From Leptospira sp. (lineage in GTDB: Bacteria > Spirochaetota > Leptospiria > Leptospirales > Leptospiraceae): 64,000 nucleotides of DNA. The notes below the pieces were generated by a model. It searched no databases and was not told where the DNA came from. It saw only the letters and a list, made by a program, of their open reading frames with translations. Each line of letters begins with the position of its first letter. The stretch's first letter is position 1. Where the stretch lies: the NCBI GenBank assembly GCA_016742255.1, contig JACVCB010000002.1:82501-146500 (forward strand), read 5' to 3'. Position numbers and translations under genes: made by a program. This document shows, piece after piece, positions 8,836 through 18,612 of the stretch.

Positions 8836-9843
8836 ATGTTCAAAACGATACAATCCAAGTGGAAAGGGAAACGAGGTAGGATTGGGATACCAATCATCTT
8901 CTTTGTGTCTTGTTTTTCTATATTTATCTTACTCATGATTTTTGGAATTTGGACAGCAAGTAACCAAATCCTTTTCCCAAAATGGAAAGGAATCACCAAG
9001 GATTTGAGTGATTGCAATCGGGAAGTGGAAGGTTTATGGGGAAAACATTGTGGAAACATTCGCCTAACAAAAGAATTCCCTTTTAGCGAAATATCAATAC
9101 CATCTATCAATGGTTATCGATTGCCTGGTTGGATGGTTTCGACAAAAGAGAATGAAAAAAACTTTGATAATCAAAAATCGAAAGTAATCATTCTCGTCCA
9201 TGGTGGTGGCTCAGACAGAAGAGAAGTCACTCGGTACATACCCTTTTATCTGAGTTTAGGAATGGATGTGATCAGTTTTGACTTATCTTGTCATGGGGAA
9301 GCACCTTGTCATTTTCCGGGTTTGAGTTTTGGAATTAGAGAATCACGAGATGTTCTCTCTGTTTTGGTTTATGTGAAACAACACTACAAAGAGATTTACA
9401 TGTTTGGATCTTCCGTTGGAGGTTCTTCAGTTCTGATCAATCTTCCCATTATAAGCGAAGTAAAAGCGATTATAGTTGAAAACCCAATGATCAGCTTTGA
9501 ACGATTGATTTCTGATTCGAAAGAATCAAAAAGTCTTCCGAAACAAATGATAAATTTGTTAGTAAAATTAGTGTTGTTAAGAGGAAATTTTGATACTATG
9601 CTAAGTCCTGAAAATTCTATGAAGTTAACGAAAGGAATTCCTATCCTTTTAATCCATAGCAAACAAGATCAAATTGTATCGTATCTTCATTCAAAATATT
9701 TGTCAGAACTTTATTTGGGGCCGTCTGAATTATGGTGTCCCAGCTATGGTGCACATGGTCTTATTTGGAATTCCAATCCAAGTGAGTATGAATCTAAGAT
9801 TAGGGAATTTATAGATCATTATAAAAATAAACGAGGTGAATGA
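8836..9843 (+). CDS. Membrane-anchored alpha/beta hydrolase
   Basis: The start was chosen at the ATG at 8836 because AGGAGGG lies eight bases upstream; a longer frame begins at 8785. Of 335 aa, residues about 20-42 form one transmembrane anchor, after which the domain is outside the cytoplasm if the anchor is N-in. The hydrolase domain shows the oxyanion-region HGGGSDRR, the nucleophile elbow FGSSVGGS (GxSxG), an acid in HSKQDQIV and the catalytic His in GAHGLIW, so the triad appears complete. It belongs to the BEM46-like/DUF1749-like group of serine hydrolases. The substrate is unknown. Its stop overlaps the next gene region, forming an operon with the YCII and sigma genes. Confidence 0.85.
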   Translation: MFKTIQSKWKGKRGRIGIPIIFFVSCFSIFILLMIFGIWTASNQILFPKWKGITKDLSDCNREVEGLWGKHCGNIRLTKEFPFSEISIPSINGYRLPGWMVSTKENEKNFDNQKSKVIILVHGGGSDRREVTRYIPFYLSLGMDVISFDLSCHGEAPCHFPGLSFGIRESRDVLSVLVYVKQHYKEIYMFGSSVGGSSVLINLPIISEVKAIIVENPMISFERLISDSKESKSLPKQMINLLVKLVLLRGNFDTMLSPENSMKLTKGIPILLIHSKQDQIVSYLHSKYLSELYLGPSELWCPSYGAHGLIWNSNPSEYESKIREFIDHYKNKRGE

Positions 9844-9845
9844 TA

Positions 9846-10205
9846 ATGGAAGAATATTTAATTTTAATGCGATTGGATCTTTTAACAAAAGGTGAAAAAC
9901 CTTCACAAGAACAATTAGAGATTTATATGAAACAATACCATGAATGGATAAATGAAATCATTTCAAAAAAGAAATTCATTTCTGGAATTGGACTTTCAGA
10001 AGAAGGTAAAGTAATTCGATCCAAACAAATCATAACCGATGGTCCATTTGTTGAAACTAAGGAATCATTAGCAGGTTTTATCATCATCTATGCAGAAAAC
10101 TGGGATGATGCAGTACAGATTGCGAAAAAATGCCCGATATTGGGAGGAGAAGGGAATAGTGTGGAAGTCAGAATGGTAAAAGGGACACATCAGGATTCAA
10201 TGTAA
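9846..10205 (+). CDS. YCII-related (DGPF-domain) protein partnered with an ECF sigma factor
   Basis: A 119-aa protein carrying the family signature TDGPFVETKESLAGF followed by ALP-like residues (WDDAVQIAKKCPILGGEGNSVEVR). DGPF proteins are commonly encoded next to ECF42-group sigma factors. Their role is not settled, and the His/Asp residues suggest a small enzyme or a binding protein. GAGGTG lies seven bases before the ATG at 9846; another ATG at 9840 overlaps the upstream stop. Translation is therefore coupled to the hydrolase. Confidence 0.88.
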   Translation: MEEYLILMRLDLLTKGEKPSQEQLEIYMKQYHEWINEIISKKKFISGIGLSEEGKVIRSKQIITDGPFVETKESLAGFIIIYAENWDDAVQIAKKCPILGGEGNSVEVRMVKGTHQDSM

Positions 10206-10220
10206 AACGTTCTGTTGCTA

Positions 10221-11456
10221 ATGGATACAGCGGATATTTCCAATCGGATTTCTAATTTGTACAAGACGGAAGCTTCCAAAATGATTTCCGTTTTATGCAA
10301 ATATTATGGAATTCAGTTTATGGATAATGCGGAAGAAATTGTCAGTGAAACTTTTTTAACGGCATCAGAAGATTGGTTAAACAAAGGAATTCCAAATAAT
10401 CCAATCCCTTGGTTGTACTCAGTTGCAAAAAACAAAGCAATCAATAGATATAAACGAGAGAAGATTCATGACCAAAAAATAATCGATCATTATCGACAAG
10501 AATCTAACTCATCCAAGATCGATTTCGATTTTGTGATGGAAGAGGTGATTGACAGTCAATTGATGATGATGTTTGTACTTTCACATCCTTCCATCCCAAT
10601 CGAATCACAAATCGGTTTGGCTCTTCGGATTTTATGCGGATTTACCATTGATGAAATCGCCAAAACATTTTTAACCAATAAAGAAACCATCTCAAAACGT
10701 CTTTACCGTGCAAAAGAAGTCCTGAGGGAAAATGGTATTAGCCTGAAATATCCGACTCCAGATGAATTTCAAAATCGTCTCCAATCAGTATTGAGAACTA
10801 TATACCTCATTTTTAATAAAGGTTATTCGATGGAAGGATTGGAGAAAGAGATTCGAAAATCATTATGTTTGGAATCAATCCATCTCTGTAGTTTACTTTT
10901 AGAAACTAAAATTTCAATTCATTCCGATGTGTATGCTCTACTTTCTCTATTTTGTTTTCAGTACTCTCGTTTTGATTCACGGTTTGGCCATGAAGGGGAA
11001 ATCGTACTTTATGAAGACCAAAACCGAGAGTTTTGGAATTTGGAATTCATTCAAAAAGGAAAATACTTTTATCACTTGCTGATTCAAAACCCAATGTTTT
11101 CCAAATTCCATTTGGAGGCAAATATTGCTTTTTGGCATAGTCTCCCAGAAGGTACGAATGGGAAATGGCAAAGTATCTCTGAATTGTATTCAGCACTTCT
11201 TTTGATAGAATCTTCTTCTTTGATACAACTCAATCGTATTTATGCTATCTACAAAGCATTTGGAAACAAAGAAGCGATCAGAGAATTGGGAAAGTTGGAT
11301 TTACCAAAAAGTTCTTATTACTTTTCGTTATTAGGTGAGTTGTATTCTGGTTTGGATCCTTTAAAATCAAAAGAATATTTTATGGAAGCAATATCTTATG
11401 TAACGTCTCCAAAAGAAATCAATTCCATACAGAATCGAATGAAAAAACTTCTGTAA
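10221..11456 (+). CDS. ECF RNA polymerase sigma factor, ECF42-like with large C-terminal extension
   Basis: Residues 1-180 hold the sigma-70 regions 2 and 4: region 2 includes the segment NPIPWLYSVAKNKAINRYKRE, and region 4 has a helix-turn-helix (GFTIDEIAKTFLTNKETISKRLYRAK). After it comes about 230 aa with the ECF42-type motif IYLIFNKGYS and a helical TPR-like tail. Such sigma factors lack a classical anti-sigma factor and are thought to be controlled through the C-terminal extension. The DGPF gene immediately upstream supports the assignment. Start: ATG at 10221, although it has no strong Shine-Dalgarno site. A TTG at 10215 is possible. Confidence 0.88.
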   Translation: MDTADISNRISNLYKTEASKMISVLCKYYGIQFMDNAEEIVSETFLTASEDWLNKGIPNNPIPWLYSVAKNKAINRYKREKIHDQKIIDHYRQESNSSKIDFDFVMEEVIDSQLMMMFVLSHPSIPIESQIGLALRILCGFTIDEIAKTFLTNKETISKRLYRAKEVLRENGISLKYPTPDEFQNRLQSVLRTIYLIFNKGYSMEGLEKEIRKSLCLESIHLCSLLLETKISIHSDVYALLSLFCFQYSRFDSRFGHEGEIVLYEDQNREFWNLEFIQKGKYFYHLLIQNPMFSKFHLEANIAFWHSLPEGTNGKWQSISELYSALLLIESSSLIQLNRIYAIYKAFGNKEAIRELGKLDLPKSSYYFSLLGELYSGLDPLKSKEYFMEAISYVTSPKEINSIQNRMKKLL

Positions 11457-11555
11457 AACGATGTAGATTCATAGTTGATGGATTTGCTAAAGTGGAGGAA
11501 TCAAGGAAGTCACTATGATTTTGATTTGATCAAGGGAAGGGAATCAATCGAAACA

Positions 11556-11580
11556 TGAGGATTGTCATCACCAATCCTCA
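11556..11580. terminator. Perfect hairpin between convergent genes, candidate terminator
   Basis: TGAGGATTG (11556-11564) and CAATCCTCA (11572-11580) form a nine-base-pair stem with a seven-base loop. It sits between the end of the sigma gene and the end of the lipoprotein gene at 11593. The flanking T-tract is weak on both strands. Confidence 0.45.
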
Positions 11581-11592
11581 TTCAGTCTTATC

Positions 11593-12018
11593 TTAGTTGC
11601 CAGAAAATTTTTGTGCTTCTTCACATTCTGGAATGGAAACTTTTCCTTTTGCACCTTTAAATGTATCGCATGTTAGTTTATCAAATGCTAAGATACACTT
11701 TTCAAATGCTTGTACTTGTTCTTCTGTCACTTCCTTCTTCTCTTCGATTCTCTTTTTCTCAGCCTCTTTCATTTTTTGGTCAAAGAATGTGATACAGTTT
11801 TCTTCTGACTGCATAAAAGGTGGGATCATATTCCGATAAGCAGGTGGAATTTTTGCGAATTCATCTTTCGTACACTCAATTGTTTTTGAACACATTGTCT
11901 TTTGGAATTTTGGAACCAATTCTTTTAGTTTTGCTTCTGGTGATTGTGAAAGTTTGTTACAAGCCAGTAGTGCCAAAAGGGTGAGAAGAGTAAGGTTGGT
12001 TTTTGAAAGAAAATTCAT
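11593..12018 (-). CDS. Cys-rich lipoprotein of a Leptospira-type family (TIGR04454-like)
   Basis: The start was set at the ATG at 12018 with GGAAG seven bases upstream, giving 141 aa. A signal peptide ends in LLALLAC, so Cys20 is the likely lipidated residue. The mature part is Lys/Glu-rich with conserved-looking cysteines (MCSKTIECTKDEF, ENCITFF, EKCILAFDKLTCD, PECEEAQ) that could form disulfides. The pattern matches my memory of a small lipoprotein family found in Leptospira; function unknown. It is followed by a hairpin. Confidence 0.75.
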   Translation of the reverse strand: MNFLSKTNLTLLTLLALLACNKLSQSPEAKLKELVPKFQKTMCSKTIECTKDEFAKIPPAYRNMIPPFMQSEENCITFFDQKMKEAEKKRIEEKKEVTEEQVQAFEKCILAFDKLTCDTFKGAKGKVSIPECEEAQKFSGN

Positions 12019-12115
12019 AGAAACTTCCAATTGATAAAATTTGACCAAATTTATCATTTTCCAAATGATTCGAAAAGGAAAATTTATAAATTTGGTTTTC
12101 TCAAATGAAATATAT

Positions 12116-12544
12116 TTACTTGTTTTTACGTTTCTCGATCAAATATCGTAAAGCGCCTGTTGACCATAATGCCCAAAGGATGAGGACAGGTTGAAAAAAT
12201 AGACGGATCAGTCTTTTCTCATCAGTATCGAGACCAAAAGCACTGATCCCATTAGTGTATTGAGAAATATTTCCTGGGAAAATTAAAACAAAAAAGATAG
12301 CAAGTAGTATCCCCACTTTTATCCTTTCCTTCGCCCAAAAAAGTAAGGACAGTCCAAATGTGATTTCAACCACTCCTGAAGACAATACAACAAAATCCAT
12401 AAACATTGGATCTTGAGGTAACCATCGTGGAACTTGGGCTAAAAATTCTTGCCGTTGGAACGTAAGGTGACCTACACCTGCAACTGTCATAAAAAGTCCG
12501 AGTACAGTTCGTAAGATATTTTGTAATAGATTTGTTTGCATCAT
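12116..12544 (-). CDS. DoxX-like small membrane protein
   Basis: The 142-aa protein has four hydrophobic segments (about residues 10-30, 48-68, 75-95 and 115-135) and DoxX-family landmarks: GxxHL near the start, PRWLP, and the family's C-terminal block PGNISQYTNG...RLFFQP. DoxX-like proteins are quinone-linked or redox-associated membrane proteins whose biochemical role is not well defined. GAGGAAA precedes the two adjacent ATGs at 12544 and 12541. It stands alone between convergent neighbours. Confidence 0.78.
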   Translation of the reverse strand: MMQTNLLQNILRTVLGLFMTVAGVGHLTFQRQEFLAQVPRWLPQDPMFMDFVVLSSGVVEITFGLSLLFWAKERIKVGILLAIFFVLIFPGNISQYTNGISAFGLDTDEKRLIRLFFQPVLILWALWSTGALRYLIEKRKNK

Positions 12545-12604
12545 TTTCCTCGGTGTTTTAGACGTAAATTCGATGTTAAATGAATGTAATTTTATTAAAA
12601 ATTG

Positions 12605-15091
12605 TTACCTTAAGAATTGGATGGATAGTAAAGTTACATCGTCTTCAAAGTGTTCTGAGTTTTGATGGGAAATTGCTGATTGTAATAAAGAACTGAGTGT
12701 ATTGTCCTTTTTCCAAATTGACTGGTCCTTTAACCAAGTAACGAATCCCTTTTCTCGGAACATAGAATTGTCTTTTGAACGAACGTCAAAAATTCCATCA
12801 GAAAATAAAAAGAGTTTATCTCCTACCTCATATGGTACTTCGAAATTAGTTCCCTCCCATTCAGGAAGAATGGAAAGAGGTTTCCCTTTTCCTATGAGGG
12901 CAGTGATTTTGTTTTGATTGCCGAAATAAATGTCTTCGTGACCCGCTTTTGACCAAATGAATTTTTTTTCATGGGAATCAATGACAACGGCAACTGCTGT
13001 GATGAATAATCCTGCTGTATTTCCATATAGATTTGAATTTAGTTGAGACAAACATTGGGCAGGGTTTTCTTTGTTGCTGTTTGGAAGTTGTAAGCTAAAA
13101 TGTAATAAGGTGGAGATCATTCCTGCAGAGAAACCATGCCCTGATACATCTGCTAATAGAACAAAAGTTTTTCCATTTTCCAATGTTTGGATGCAATAAT
13201 AATCACCTGCAATTCCATCACTTGGCAAAAATTCTAATTTAACATCGATTTTGTTTTTATCATAATCTGGTTCAGGTAATAGTCTTTTTTGGATTTTGAC
13301 TCCACGAGCCAATTCATCTTGTAAGTAAAATTCTTTTTGTTTTAATCGTAAGGCATTTCGAATTACACTCAATAATTCTGATTCCAAAAAAGGTTTCGAA
13401 AGGTATAAGTCAGCACCTTCACTGTGTAATTCTTTTCTTGTTGTTACATCTGCTTTGGCTGTTAACAAAATGACTGGTAATGAATGGAACTGTTCTTTTT
13501 TTCGAATTTCTTTAATCAAATCAAGTCCACTTAGTTTTGGCATCATAAGGTCAGTGATCATTAAGTCTGGATTTTCTGATAAACTTGTTGTTAAACCTTC
13601 CTCTCCATCTTTTGCTACGAGGACATGGTAACCGGCCCTCGTGAGGATTGAACCTAAATAGGATCGTAAATCAGGATTGTCTTCAACAACCAGTAGTTTA
13701 ACAAAACGTTTGTGAGGTAGGTATTCTTGTTCGACAATATGTGTTTTCGATTCTTCAGGAATGTATTCATGTTGGAAAAGGTGGTATTGTTTTTCTTTCC
13801 AACTTGAAATCTCTTCTGTTTTTACATTCTTTAAAATGGGTAATGTAAAATAAAAATGAGAACCTTTTCCGATTTCACTTTCAACTCCTACTTTGCCTCC
13901 ATGTAGTTCCACTAATTCTTTCACAAGTGCTAAGCCAATTCCTGTACCTTTTTGTTCTCTCGTGAGGGATGCCTCACTGATTCCAAAACGGGAAAATAGA
14001 CGTTTCATTTGATTTTCATTCATGCCAATTCCAGTGTCGTAAACTGAGACAATCACCTCCCCATCTTTTTCCTTTGTTTGTAATTTGATTGTTCCACCTG
14101 ATTCCGTAAATTTGATCGCATTCGACAGATAATTAAAAATACATTTGTCCAATTGTTCAGGATCAGCTGCAACGAAAGGATCATTCTCTTCTAAAACGAG
14201 TTCAAAATGAATGTTTTTTCTTTTGACATAGGCATTAAAATTTTCTGATACCAAAGATAAAAATTCACCAAGTAGTATGGGTGATGTTTTGATTTCCATT
14301 TTCCCTGAAGTAATTTTTTGGAGATCGAGTAGTTGGTTCACTAGTCGAGTTAATCTTCTCCCTTGGTTGGCTATGATTTTGACCTCTTGTGGATTCAATC
14401 CTTCCTCTCGGGTTAATGCAGATTCAGAGGGTCCAGAAATTAAAGTGAGTGGTGTTCTTAACTCATGTGAGATGTTTTGGAAAAACGCAGTTTGAGCTTT
14501 GTTTTCTCTCTCTAACGAGTCTTCGGCGATATTAGCCGCTAACGTAAAGTAATAAGCAAAACCAGCATGGAATAAAGTGGAAAAGACTATGTTTGATACA
14601 TTGATAAGTGTGAGGAAATTTGTATTCCAAACATATATGGGGGGATAATTCATCGAATAATAATACGTGGATGCAAATAAGAGACATCCAATCACTATAC
14701 TACCAAATTTTAGAAAATTTTTACCTGGAGGTAAAAGGAAAATACCTGTTGCAAATAACATCATGTAGTATTGATATCCAGCTCCCCATCCAAAAAAGTA
14801 AGTGGCTGTGAGTGCATGTAAAAACACTTCTGAAAAACATAAATACAAGGAAGTGAATAGGTATTTTTTGCGATTGATCCAAATTGTAAATGCAAACCAG
14901 AATACACTTCCAATATTGAAAACTGCCATCTCAAAGGCACCAACGATCCAGAAAAAAAAGACAAAGGTAAAATGGATAAGTCCCGCTAAAACATAAATTG
15001 AGTTTGTTGCTACGTAGTATCGCTGGTAACGCAATTCGACTCCAACTGGTGCTTGGAATAGTGAGCGAACAAATGTTAAAATCTGGATCAT
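12605..15091 (-). CDS. Membrane hybrid: histidine kinase-receiver-PP2C phosphatase fusion
   Basis: An 828-aa single chain combines three signalling outputs. Residues 1-190 are about six membrane segments. HisKA follows with H209 in [10 protein letters not shown], then HATPase_c (N-box [12 protein letters not shown]1 DTGIGM, G2 [13 protein letters not shown]). A receiver domain at about 465-580 has the phospho-acceptor Asp in [12 protein letters not shown] and Lys in LSKPF. The C-terminal domain (about 600-828) is SpoIIE/RsbU-like PP2C with metal Asps in [21 protein letters not shown] and FEDDVTLL. This suggests that a membrane signal is phospho-relayed within one protein to control dephosphorylation of an unseen anti-sigma antagonist. 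No STAS gene is adjacent. Confidence 0.88.
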   Translation of the reverse strand: MIQILTFVRSLFQAPVGVELRYQRYYVATNSIYVLAGLIHFTFVFFFWIVGAFEMAVFNIGSVFWFAFTIWINRKKYLFTSLYLCFSEVFLHALTATYFFGWGAGYQYYMMLFATGIFLLPPGKNFLKFGSIVIGCLLFASTYYYSMNYPPIYVWNTNFLTLINVSNIVFSTLFHAGFAYYFTLAANIAEDSLERENKAQTAFFQNISHELRTPLTLISGPSESALTREEGLNPQEVKIIANQGRRLTRLVNQLLDLQKITSGKMEIKTSPILLGEFLSLVSENFNAYVKRKNIHFELVLEENDPFVAADPEQLDKCIFNYLSNAIKFTESGGTIKLQTKEKDGEVIVSVYDTGIGMNENQMKRLFSRFGISEASLTREQKGTGIGLALVKELVELHGGKVGVESEIGKGSHFYFTLPILKNVKTEEISSWKEKQYHLFQHEYIPEESKTHIVEQEYLPHKRFVKLLVVEDNPDLRSYLGSILTRAGYHVLVAKDGEEGLTTSLSENPDLMITDLMMPKLSGLDLIKEIRKKEQFHSLPVILLTAKADVTTRKELHSEGADLYLSKPFLESELLSVIRNALRLKQKEFYLQDELARGVKIQKRLLPEPDYDKNKIDVKLEFLPSDGIAGDYYCIQTLENGKTFVLLADVSGHGFSAGMISTLLHFSLQLPNSNKENPAQCLSQLNSNLYGNTAGLFITAVAVVIDSHEKKFIWSKAGHEDIYFGNQNKITALIGKGKPLSILPEWEGTNFEVPYEVGDKLFLFSDGIFDVRSKDNSMFREKGFVTWLKDQSIWKKDNTLSSLLQSAISHQNSEHFEDDVTLLSIQFLR

Positions 15092-15361
15092 GTTGGAAAA
15101 AATGAATCAGATTGAGTGTGGGAAGTCAAGAATTCCGTCTGATGATTTACGGGAAATGAGTCAAGTAAAGGATTCTGAAATCCAGATCGAATGGGTGTGG
15201 CCACCAATTTCATGCCGATCCAATCTTTATAGTAACAGGGATAGGGAGAAACTGTATTCGCATTTCTCCTAAAGAATTCGATTCCTTCCCAATTATTTTT
15301 AGCTCAGAGTATAAATTATACTCGTTACGAGAGCACTGAAATTTTAGTCGTAGTATAGGAT

Positions 15362-17050
15362 ATGCAAACGAGACTCAAAATATACTTCCTCCTTAGTTTT
15401 TTAGCGTTCGGGATATTATGTTCCCTTGGGACTTTTTTATCACTGCATCTGATGCAGAATTTTGAGGATCAATTTTTAATCCAAATTGGATTTACTCTTG
15501 TAATTATAACTCCCGTTAGTTTTTTTATTGGGATTGTTTTTGGAAATTGGATCACTTCCATTTTTATGAAACTGGAATCTGCTTTTAAAGAAGTTGGTTT
15601 GGGGAATTTAGGAGTCCAGATTCAGTATAATAAAAATGATATCTTTAAAGATTTTTATCATAGTTTTCATCGTATGATTTTAGCTCAAAGTGAGCTGATT
15701 CAACACATTAAATCTTCAGCATCAACTCTATCGAATGAATCACTTGAGATGAAAAAAATTACGAGTGAGTTTGCATTAAATTTGCAATCTCAGTCAGCAG
15801 CAACAGAAGAGGTATCCGCATCGATTGAGGAAATATCTGGTGTGGCAACATCCATTTCCAATATTGCAAATGAAAACAAAGATAGTATGTCTGATCTAAA
15901 AGAAAAAGTAGAATCTCTGTCTACTGCCATTGATGAAACTGCTGACACAGTAAATGAAACTTTGACTTCTATCCAAGTGATCATTGAAAAAGCAGAATCT
16001 GGAAAAACTTCATTGAAACTCATGAATGATGCGATGGAAAATCTTACATCCAGCTCTACAGAAATTTCTCGTACAGTTGATATCATTAATAAAATTAGTG
16101 AACAAGTGAATATGTTAGCATTAAATGCTTCCATAGAAGCAGCAAGAGCAGGAGATGCTGGAAGGGGATTTGCTGTTGTTGCCGATGAAGTTTCTAAGTT
16201 AGCAGAAAGAACAGCTAACGCAGTAAAAAGTATCGATCTTCTAATTAAGAAAAACCAAAAGGATGTTGAGTTGGGAAGAGAAAGAATTGATTCTACAACT
16301 TCCGAAATCCAATCCATCATTGGCACCATTGATGTCATTTCAAGTCATATTGAAGAAGTTAAGAATGCAATTATATCTCAAAAGAATGTGGAAGGAAAAC
16401 TTTTTAATTTAGCTCAATTTGTAAAAGAAAGATCTGATGAAATTAAAAATGCAGTTAATGAACACAAAACGGCAACAAACGAAGTAATGGTTTCTGTATC
16501 GTCCATCAGTGAGATCTCATTTAAAAATTCCGAACAAAGTGAATTTTTGGCAGATAACCTCAATCAATTTAGCAATGCGACAGAGAAATTGATTTCTATG
16601 GTGAATCTTTTTAAAACCAATGCAACTGTTTCCCATCAGAATGATTTTTTTAGGGATCCAAAAACTCATAGGATAGAATATTCATCTGAAATTGGAGACA
16701 TTTATTATGTACCCAATCATCATTTAATTGAAGTTGTGTGGAAACCAATTTACTCAGACGAAGGATACAAATCTATTCTCTTAAAAGCTTTGGAAATCAT
16801 TGAAAAGTGGAAAATATCAAAATGGTTGGCTGACACAAGACAAATTGGTTTGGTTTCAAAATCAGGCCAAGATTGGGTTAACCTTGAATGGTTTCCGAAA
16901 GCAAGTAATTCTACACTTCGTAAAATGGCAGTTGTATTACCAGAATCAGCTCTCTCTGCCATTTCCATTGAAGACACCACATTAAAAACTGGACTTGTTG
17001 AAATGAAGTCGGTTCCCAATATGGAATCAGCTTGGAAATGGTTGGCTTAA
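15362..17050 (+). CDS. Methyl-accepting chemotaxis protein with C-terminal SpoIIAA/STAS-like domain
   Basis: The 562-aa protein has two membrane segments at about residues 7-29 and 38-62 with almost no periplasmic loop between them, so it probably senses something other than a periplasmic ligand. A long coiled coil follows, with the CheA/CheW-contact hairpin recognisable as [27 protein letters not shown], split here as [13 protein letters not shown] and [11 protein letters not shown]. After about residue 435 comes an extra domain of about 120 aa ([47 protein letters not shown]) that resembles the SpoIIAA/STAS-like fold. HAMP is not obvious. An upstream 270-base gap likely holds its promoter. 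Confidence 0.87.
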   Translation: MQTRLKIYFLLSFLAFGILCSLGTFLSLHLMQNFEDQFLIQIGFTLVIITPVSFFIGIVFGNWITSIFMKLESAFKEVGLGNLGVQIQYNKNDIFKDFYHSFHRMILAQSELIQHIKSSASTLSNESLEMKKITSEFALNLQSQSAATEEVSASIEEISGVATSISNIANENKDSMSDLKEKVESLSTAIDETADTVNETLTSIQVIIEKAESGKTSLKLMNDAMENLTSSSTEISRTVDIINKISEQVNMLALNASIEAARAGDAGRGFAVVADEVSKLAERTANAVKSIDLLIKKNQKDVELGRERIDSTTSEIQSIIGTIDVISSHIEEVKNAIISQKNVEGKLFNLAQFVKERSDEIKNAVNEHKTATNEVMVSVSSISEISFKNSEQSEFLADNLNQFSNATEKLISMVNLFKTNATVSHQNDFFRDPKTHRIEYSSEIGDIYYVPNHHLIEVVWKPIYSDEGYKSILLKALEIIEKWKISKWLADTRQIGLVSKSGQDWVNLEWFPKASNSTLRKMAVVLPESALSAISIEDTTLKTGLVEMKSVPNMESAWKWLA

Positions 17051-17076
17051 TCTAAAAACGTAAACAATCTTTTCAC

Positions 17077-17101
17077 GGGAAGTTGTCATAATTGACTTCC
17101 C
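17077..17101 (+). terminator. Hairpin after the chemoreceptor gene
   Basis: GGGAAGT (17077-17083) and ACTTCCC (17095-17101) form a seven-pair stem with an 11-base loop, 26 bases after the stop at 17050. No T-run follows, so its role as terminator is uncertain. Confidence 0.35.
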
Positions 17102-17116
17102 ATACGTCTACATTCT

Positions 17117-17557
17117 ATGGATTCATTTTCACTCCTCATTCAGGTACAGCTTATATCCTGTTCCATGATGGTCGCTATCATTTGGACCATTCAAATCCTA
17201 CACTATCCAACTTTTTTATACATAAACAAATCGGATTTTTCTGCATTTCACAAGTTTCATTCGCTTCGAATCACTTGGATTGTTGCTCCGTTGATGTTGG
17301 TTGAACTCGTTATCGCAATTTTGCTTTGGTATTCAGAAATGAATTCTATACTTATTAGCCTTAATTTGTTTCTCGTAGTATCCATTTGGATTGTTACTTT
17401 TTTTGTAAGTGTTCCAATTCATAATCAATTGTTGAATGGGAAAGATCAGAATCAAATTGAACGTTTGGTTTTCACAAATTGGATTCGTACATGGATATGG
17501 ACCTTCCGATTAGGGTTGTGTGTTTTTTTATCTCAAGATGTATTTTACAATTTTTAG
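17117..17557 (+). CDS. Four-helix integral membrane protein, unknown
   Basis: The 146-aa protein has four hydrophobic segments at about residues 8-30, 50-70, 76-98 and 125-143, with a conserved-looking RITWIVAPLMLVEL stretch. It resembles small conserved membrane proteins (DUF-type) without assigned function. No clear Shine-Dalgarno site precedes the ATG at 17117; an internal ATG at 17168 region is an alternative. It precedes the beta-lactamase-fold gene by 38 bases on the same strand. Confidence 0.7.
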   Translation: MDSFSLLIQVQLISCSMMVAIIWTIQILHYPTFLYINKSDFSAFHKFHSLRITWIVAPLMLVELVIAILLWYSEMNSILISLNLFLVVSIWIVTFFVSVPIHNQLLNGKDQNQIERLVFTNWIRTWIWTFRLGLCVFLSQDVFYNF

Positions 17558-17595
17558 GATCGAGTTGAAATTGAGTCAAAAGAGGTAATCTTCTG

Positions 17596-18552
17596 ATGAA
17601 ACAAATCCAAACGGTCCTACGATTCTTTGCTTTCCTTTTTTTAACCTTATTTTTTTCACATTGCCATGTGAGTTCACATACTTACAAAAATTATACCATC
17701 ATTTCCTCTAACCAACCATTTACACTTCCCATCAAACCAAAGACATATGTCGATTTCCAAACCATTAAGGCTGCTGATTGGGAAGTGCCACTTGCCGGTT
17801 TATTGGATTTAGAGGATCCAAAATCCAAACTTGCCAATCTAACAGACAAACTAGAACCAATTTCAATTTATTTTTATTTGGTCAAACACCCAAAATATGG
17901 AACCTTTATGATCGATTCTGGGATCGGGGAAAGTTTTACAAAAGGGAAAGACCAAGTTCCGGTCAATTCCATTGTTGCCTCTCAAATGAATTTTGATAAA
18001 TTAAAGGTCTATGAAACAACAAAGAGTTATTTAGAAAAAAATAAAATCCAATTGAAGGGAATCTTTTTTACACACTTACACCTGGATCATGTTATGGGTG
18101 CCAGTGAGTTAGACCAAAACATTCCTTTTTATGTTGGTCCAGGTGAGATGGACCATTCACAATTCATCAATGTTTTTGTACAAGGCTCTACCAATCGTTT
18201 GTTAGGAGAAAATCCAAATTTATTACAACTTGATTTTGGTGATGTGAATTCTGGTACTTTTGTTTTTGATTTTTTTGGAGACCAAAGTTTTTTTATCATC
18301 TCTGTTCCGGGTCATACAAGGGGAAGTTTAGCATTCTTTATCCCTTCCAAAGATGGTGGTCATTTGGTTTTAGGTGATACTTGCCATACTCGTTTTGGTT
18401 GGTTAGAAAATATAATCCCAGGAACATTTACAACAGATCCAAAGTTGAATCGTCTGAGTTTGGATACTTTAAAGGGCATTGCAACCTATCAAAAAACCAA
18501 ATACATTTATCCAGGCCACCAAGAAAGAATCGTATCCAAAGAACAAAAATAA
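17596..18552 (+). CDS. Secreted metallo-beta-lactamase-fold hydrolase
   Basis: Signal peptide ending LFFSHC, which may be a loose spirochetal lipobox, so this 318-aa protein is probably an envelope lipoprotein. The metal-binding motif THLHLDH is at about residue 155, followed by GHTRGS, GDTCH and the final ligand in YPGHQE. All positions of a dinuclear zinc hydrolase of the lactonase/glyoxalase type are present. The overall layout resembles N-acyl-homoserine-lactone lactonases, but substrate cannot be told. A GAGGTAATC site precedes the ATG. Confidence 0.85.
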   Translation: MKQIQTVLRFFAFLFLTLFFSHCHVSSHTYKNYTIISSNQPFTLPIKPKTYVDFQTIKAADWEVPLAGLLDLEDPKSKLANLTDKLEPISIYFYLVKHPKYGTFMIDSGIGESFTKGKDQVPVNSIVASQMNFDKLKVYETTKSYLEKNKIQLKGIFFTHLHLDHVMGASELDQNIPFYVGPGEMDHSQFINVFVQGSTNRLLGENPNLLQLDFGDVNSGTFVFDFFGDQSFFIISVPGHTRGSLAFFIPSKDGGHLVLGDTCHTRFGWLENIIPGTFTTDPKLNRLSLDTLKGIATYQKTKYIYPGHQERIVSKEQK

Positions 18553-18612
18553 ACGATTGATTCTTTTTGAAAATAATAAAGACTCTATGTTTCGATTGCC
18601 CGAGGTGATTCG

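Noticed and set aside
15090..15272. 60-codon frame between the hybrid kinase and the chemoreceptor
   Set aside because: It has no ribosome-binding site or signal and lies in a promoter-type gap; no coding features.
15790..16338. 182-codon open frame on the minus strand inside the chemoreceptor gene
   Set aside because: It is antisense to the conserved signalling coiled coil, lacks a ribosome-binding site, and its composition mirrors the sense codons.
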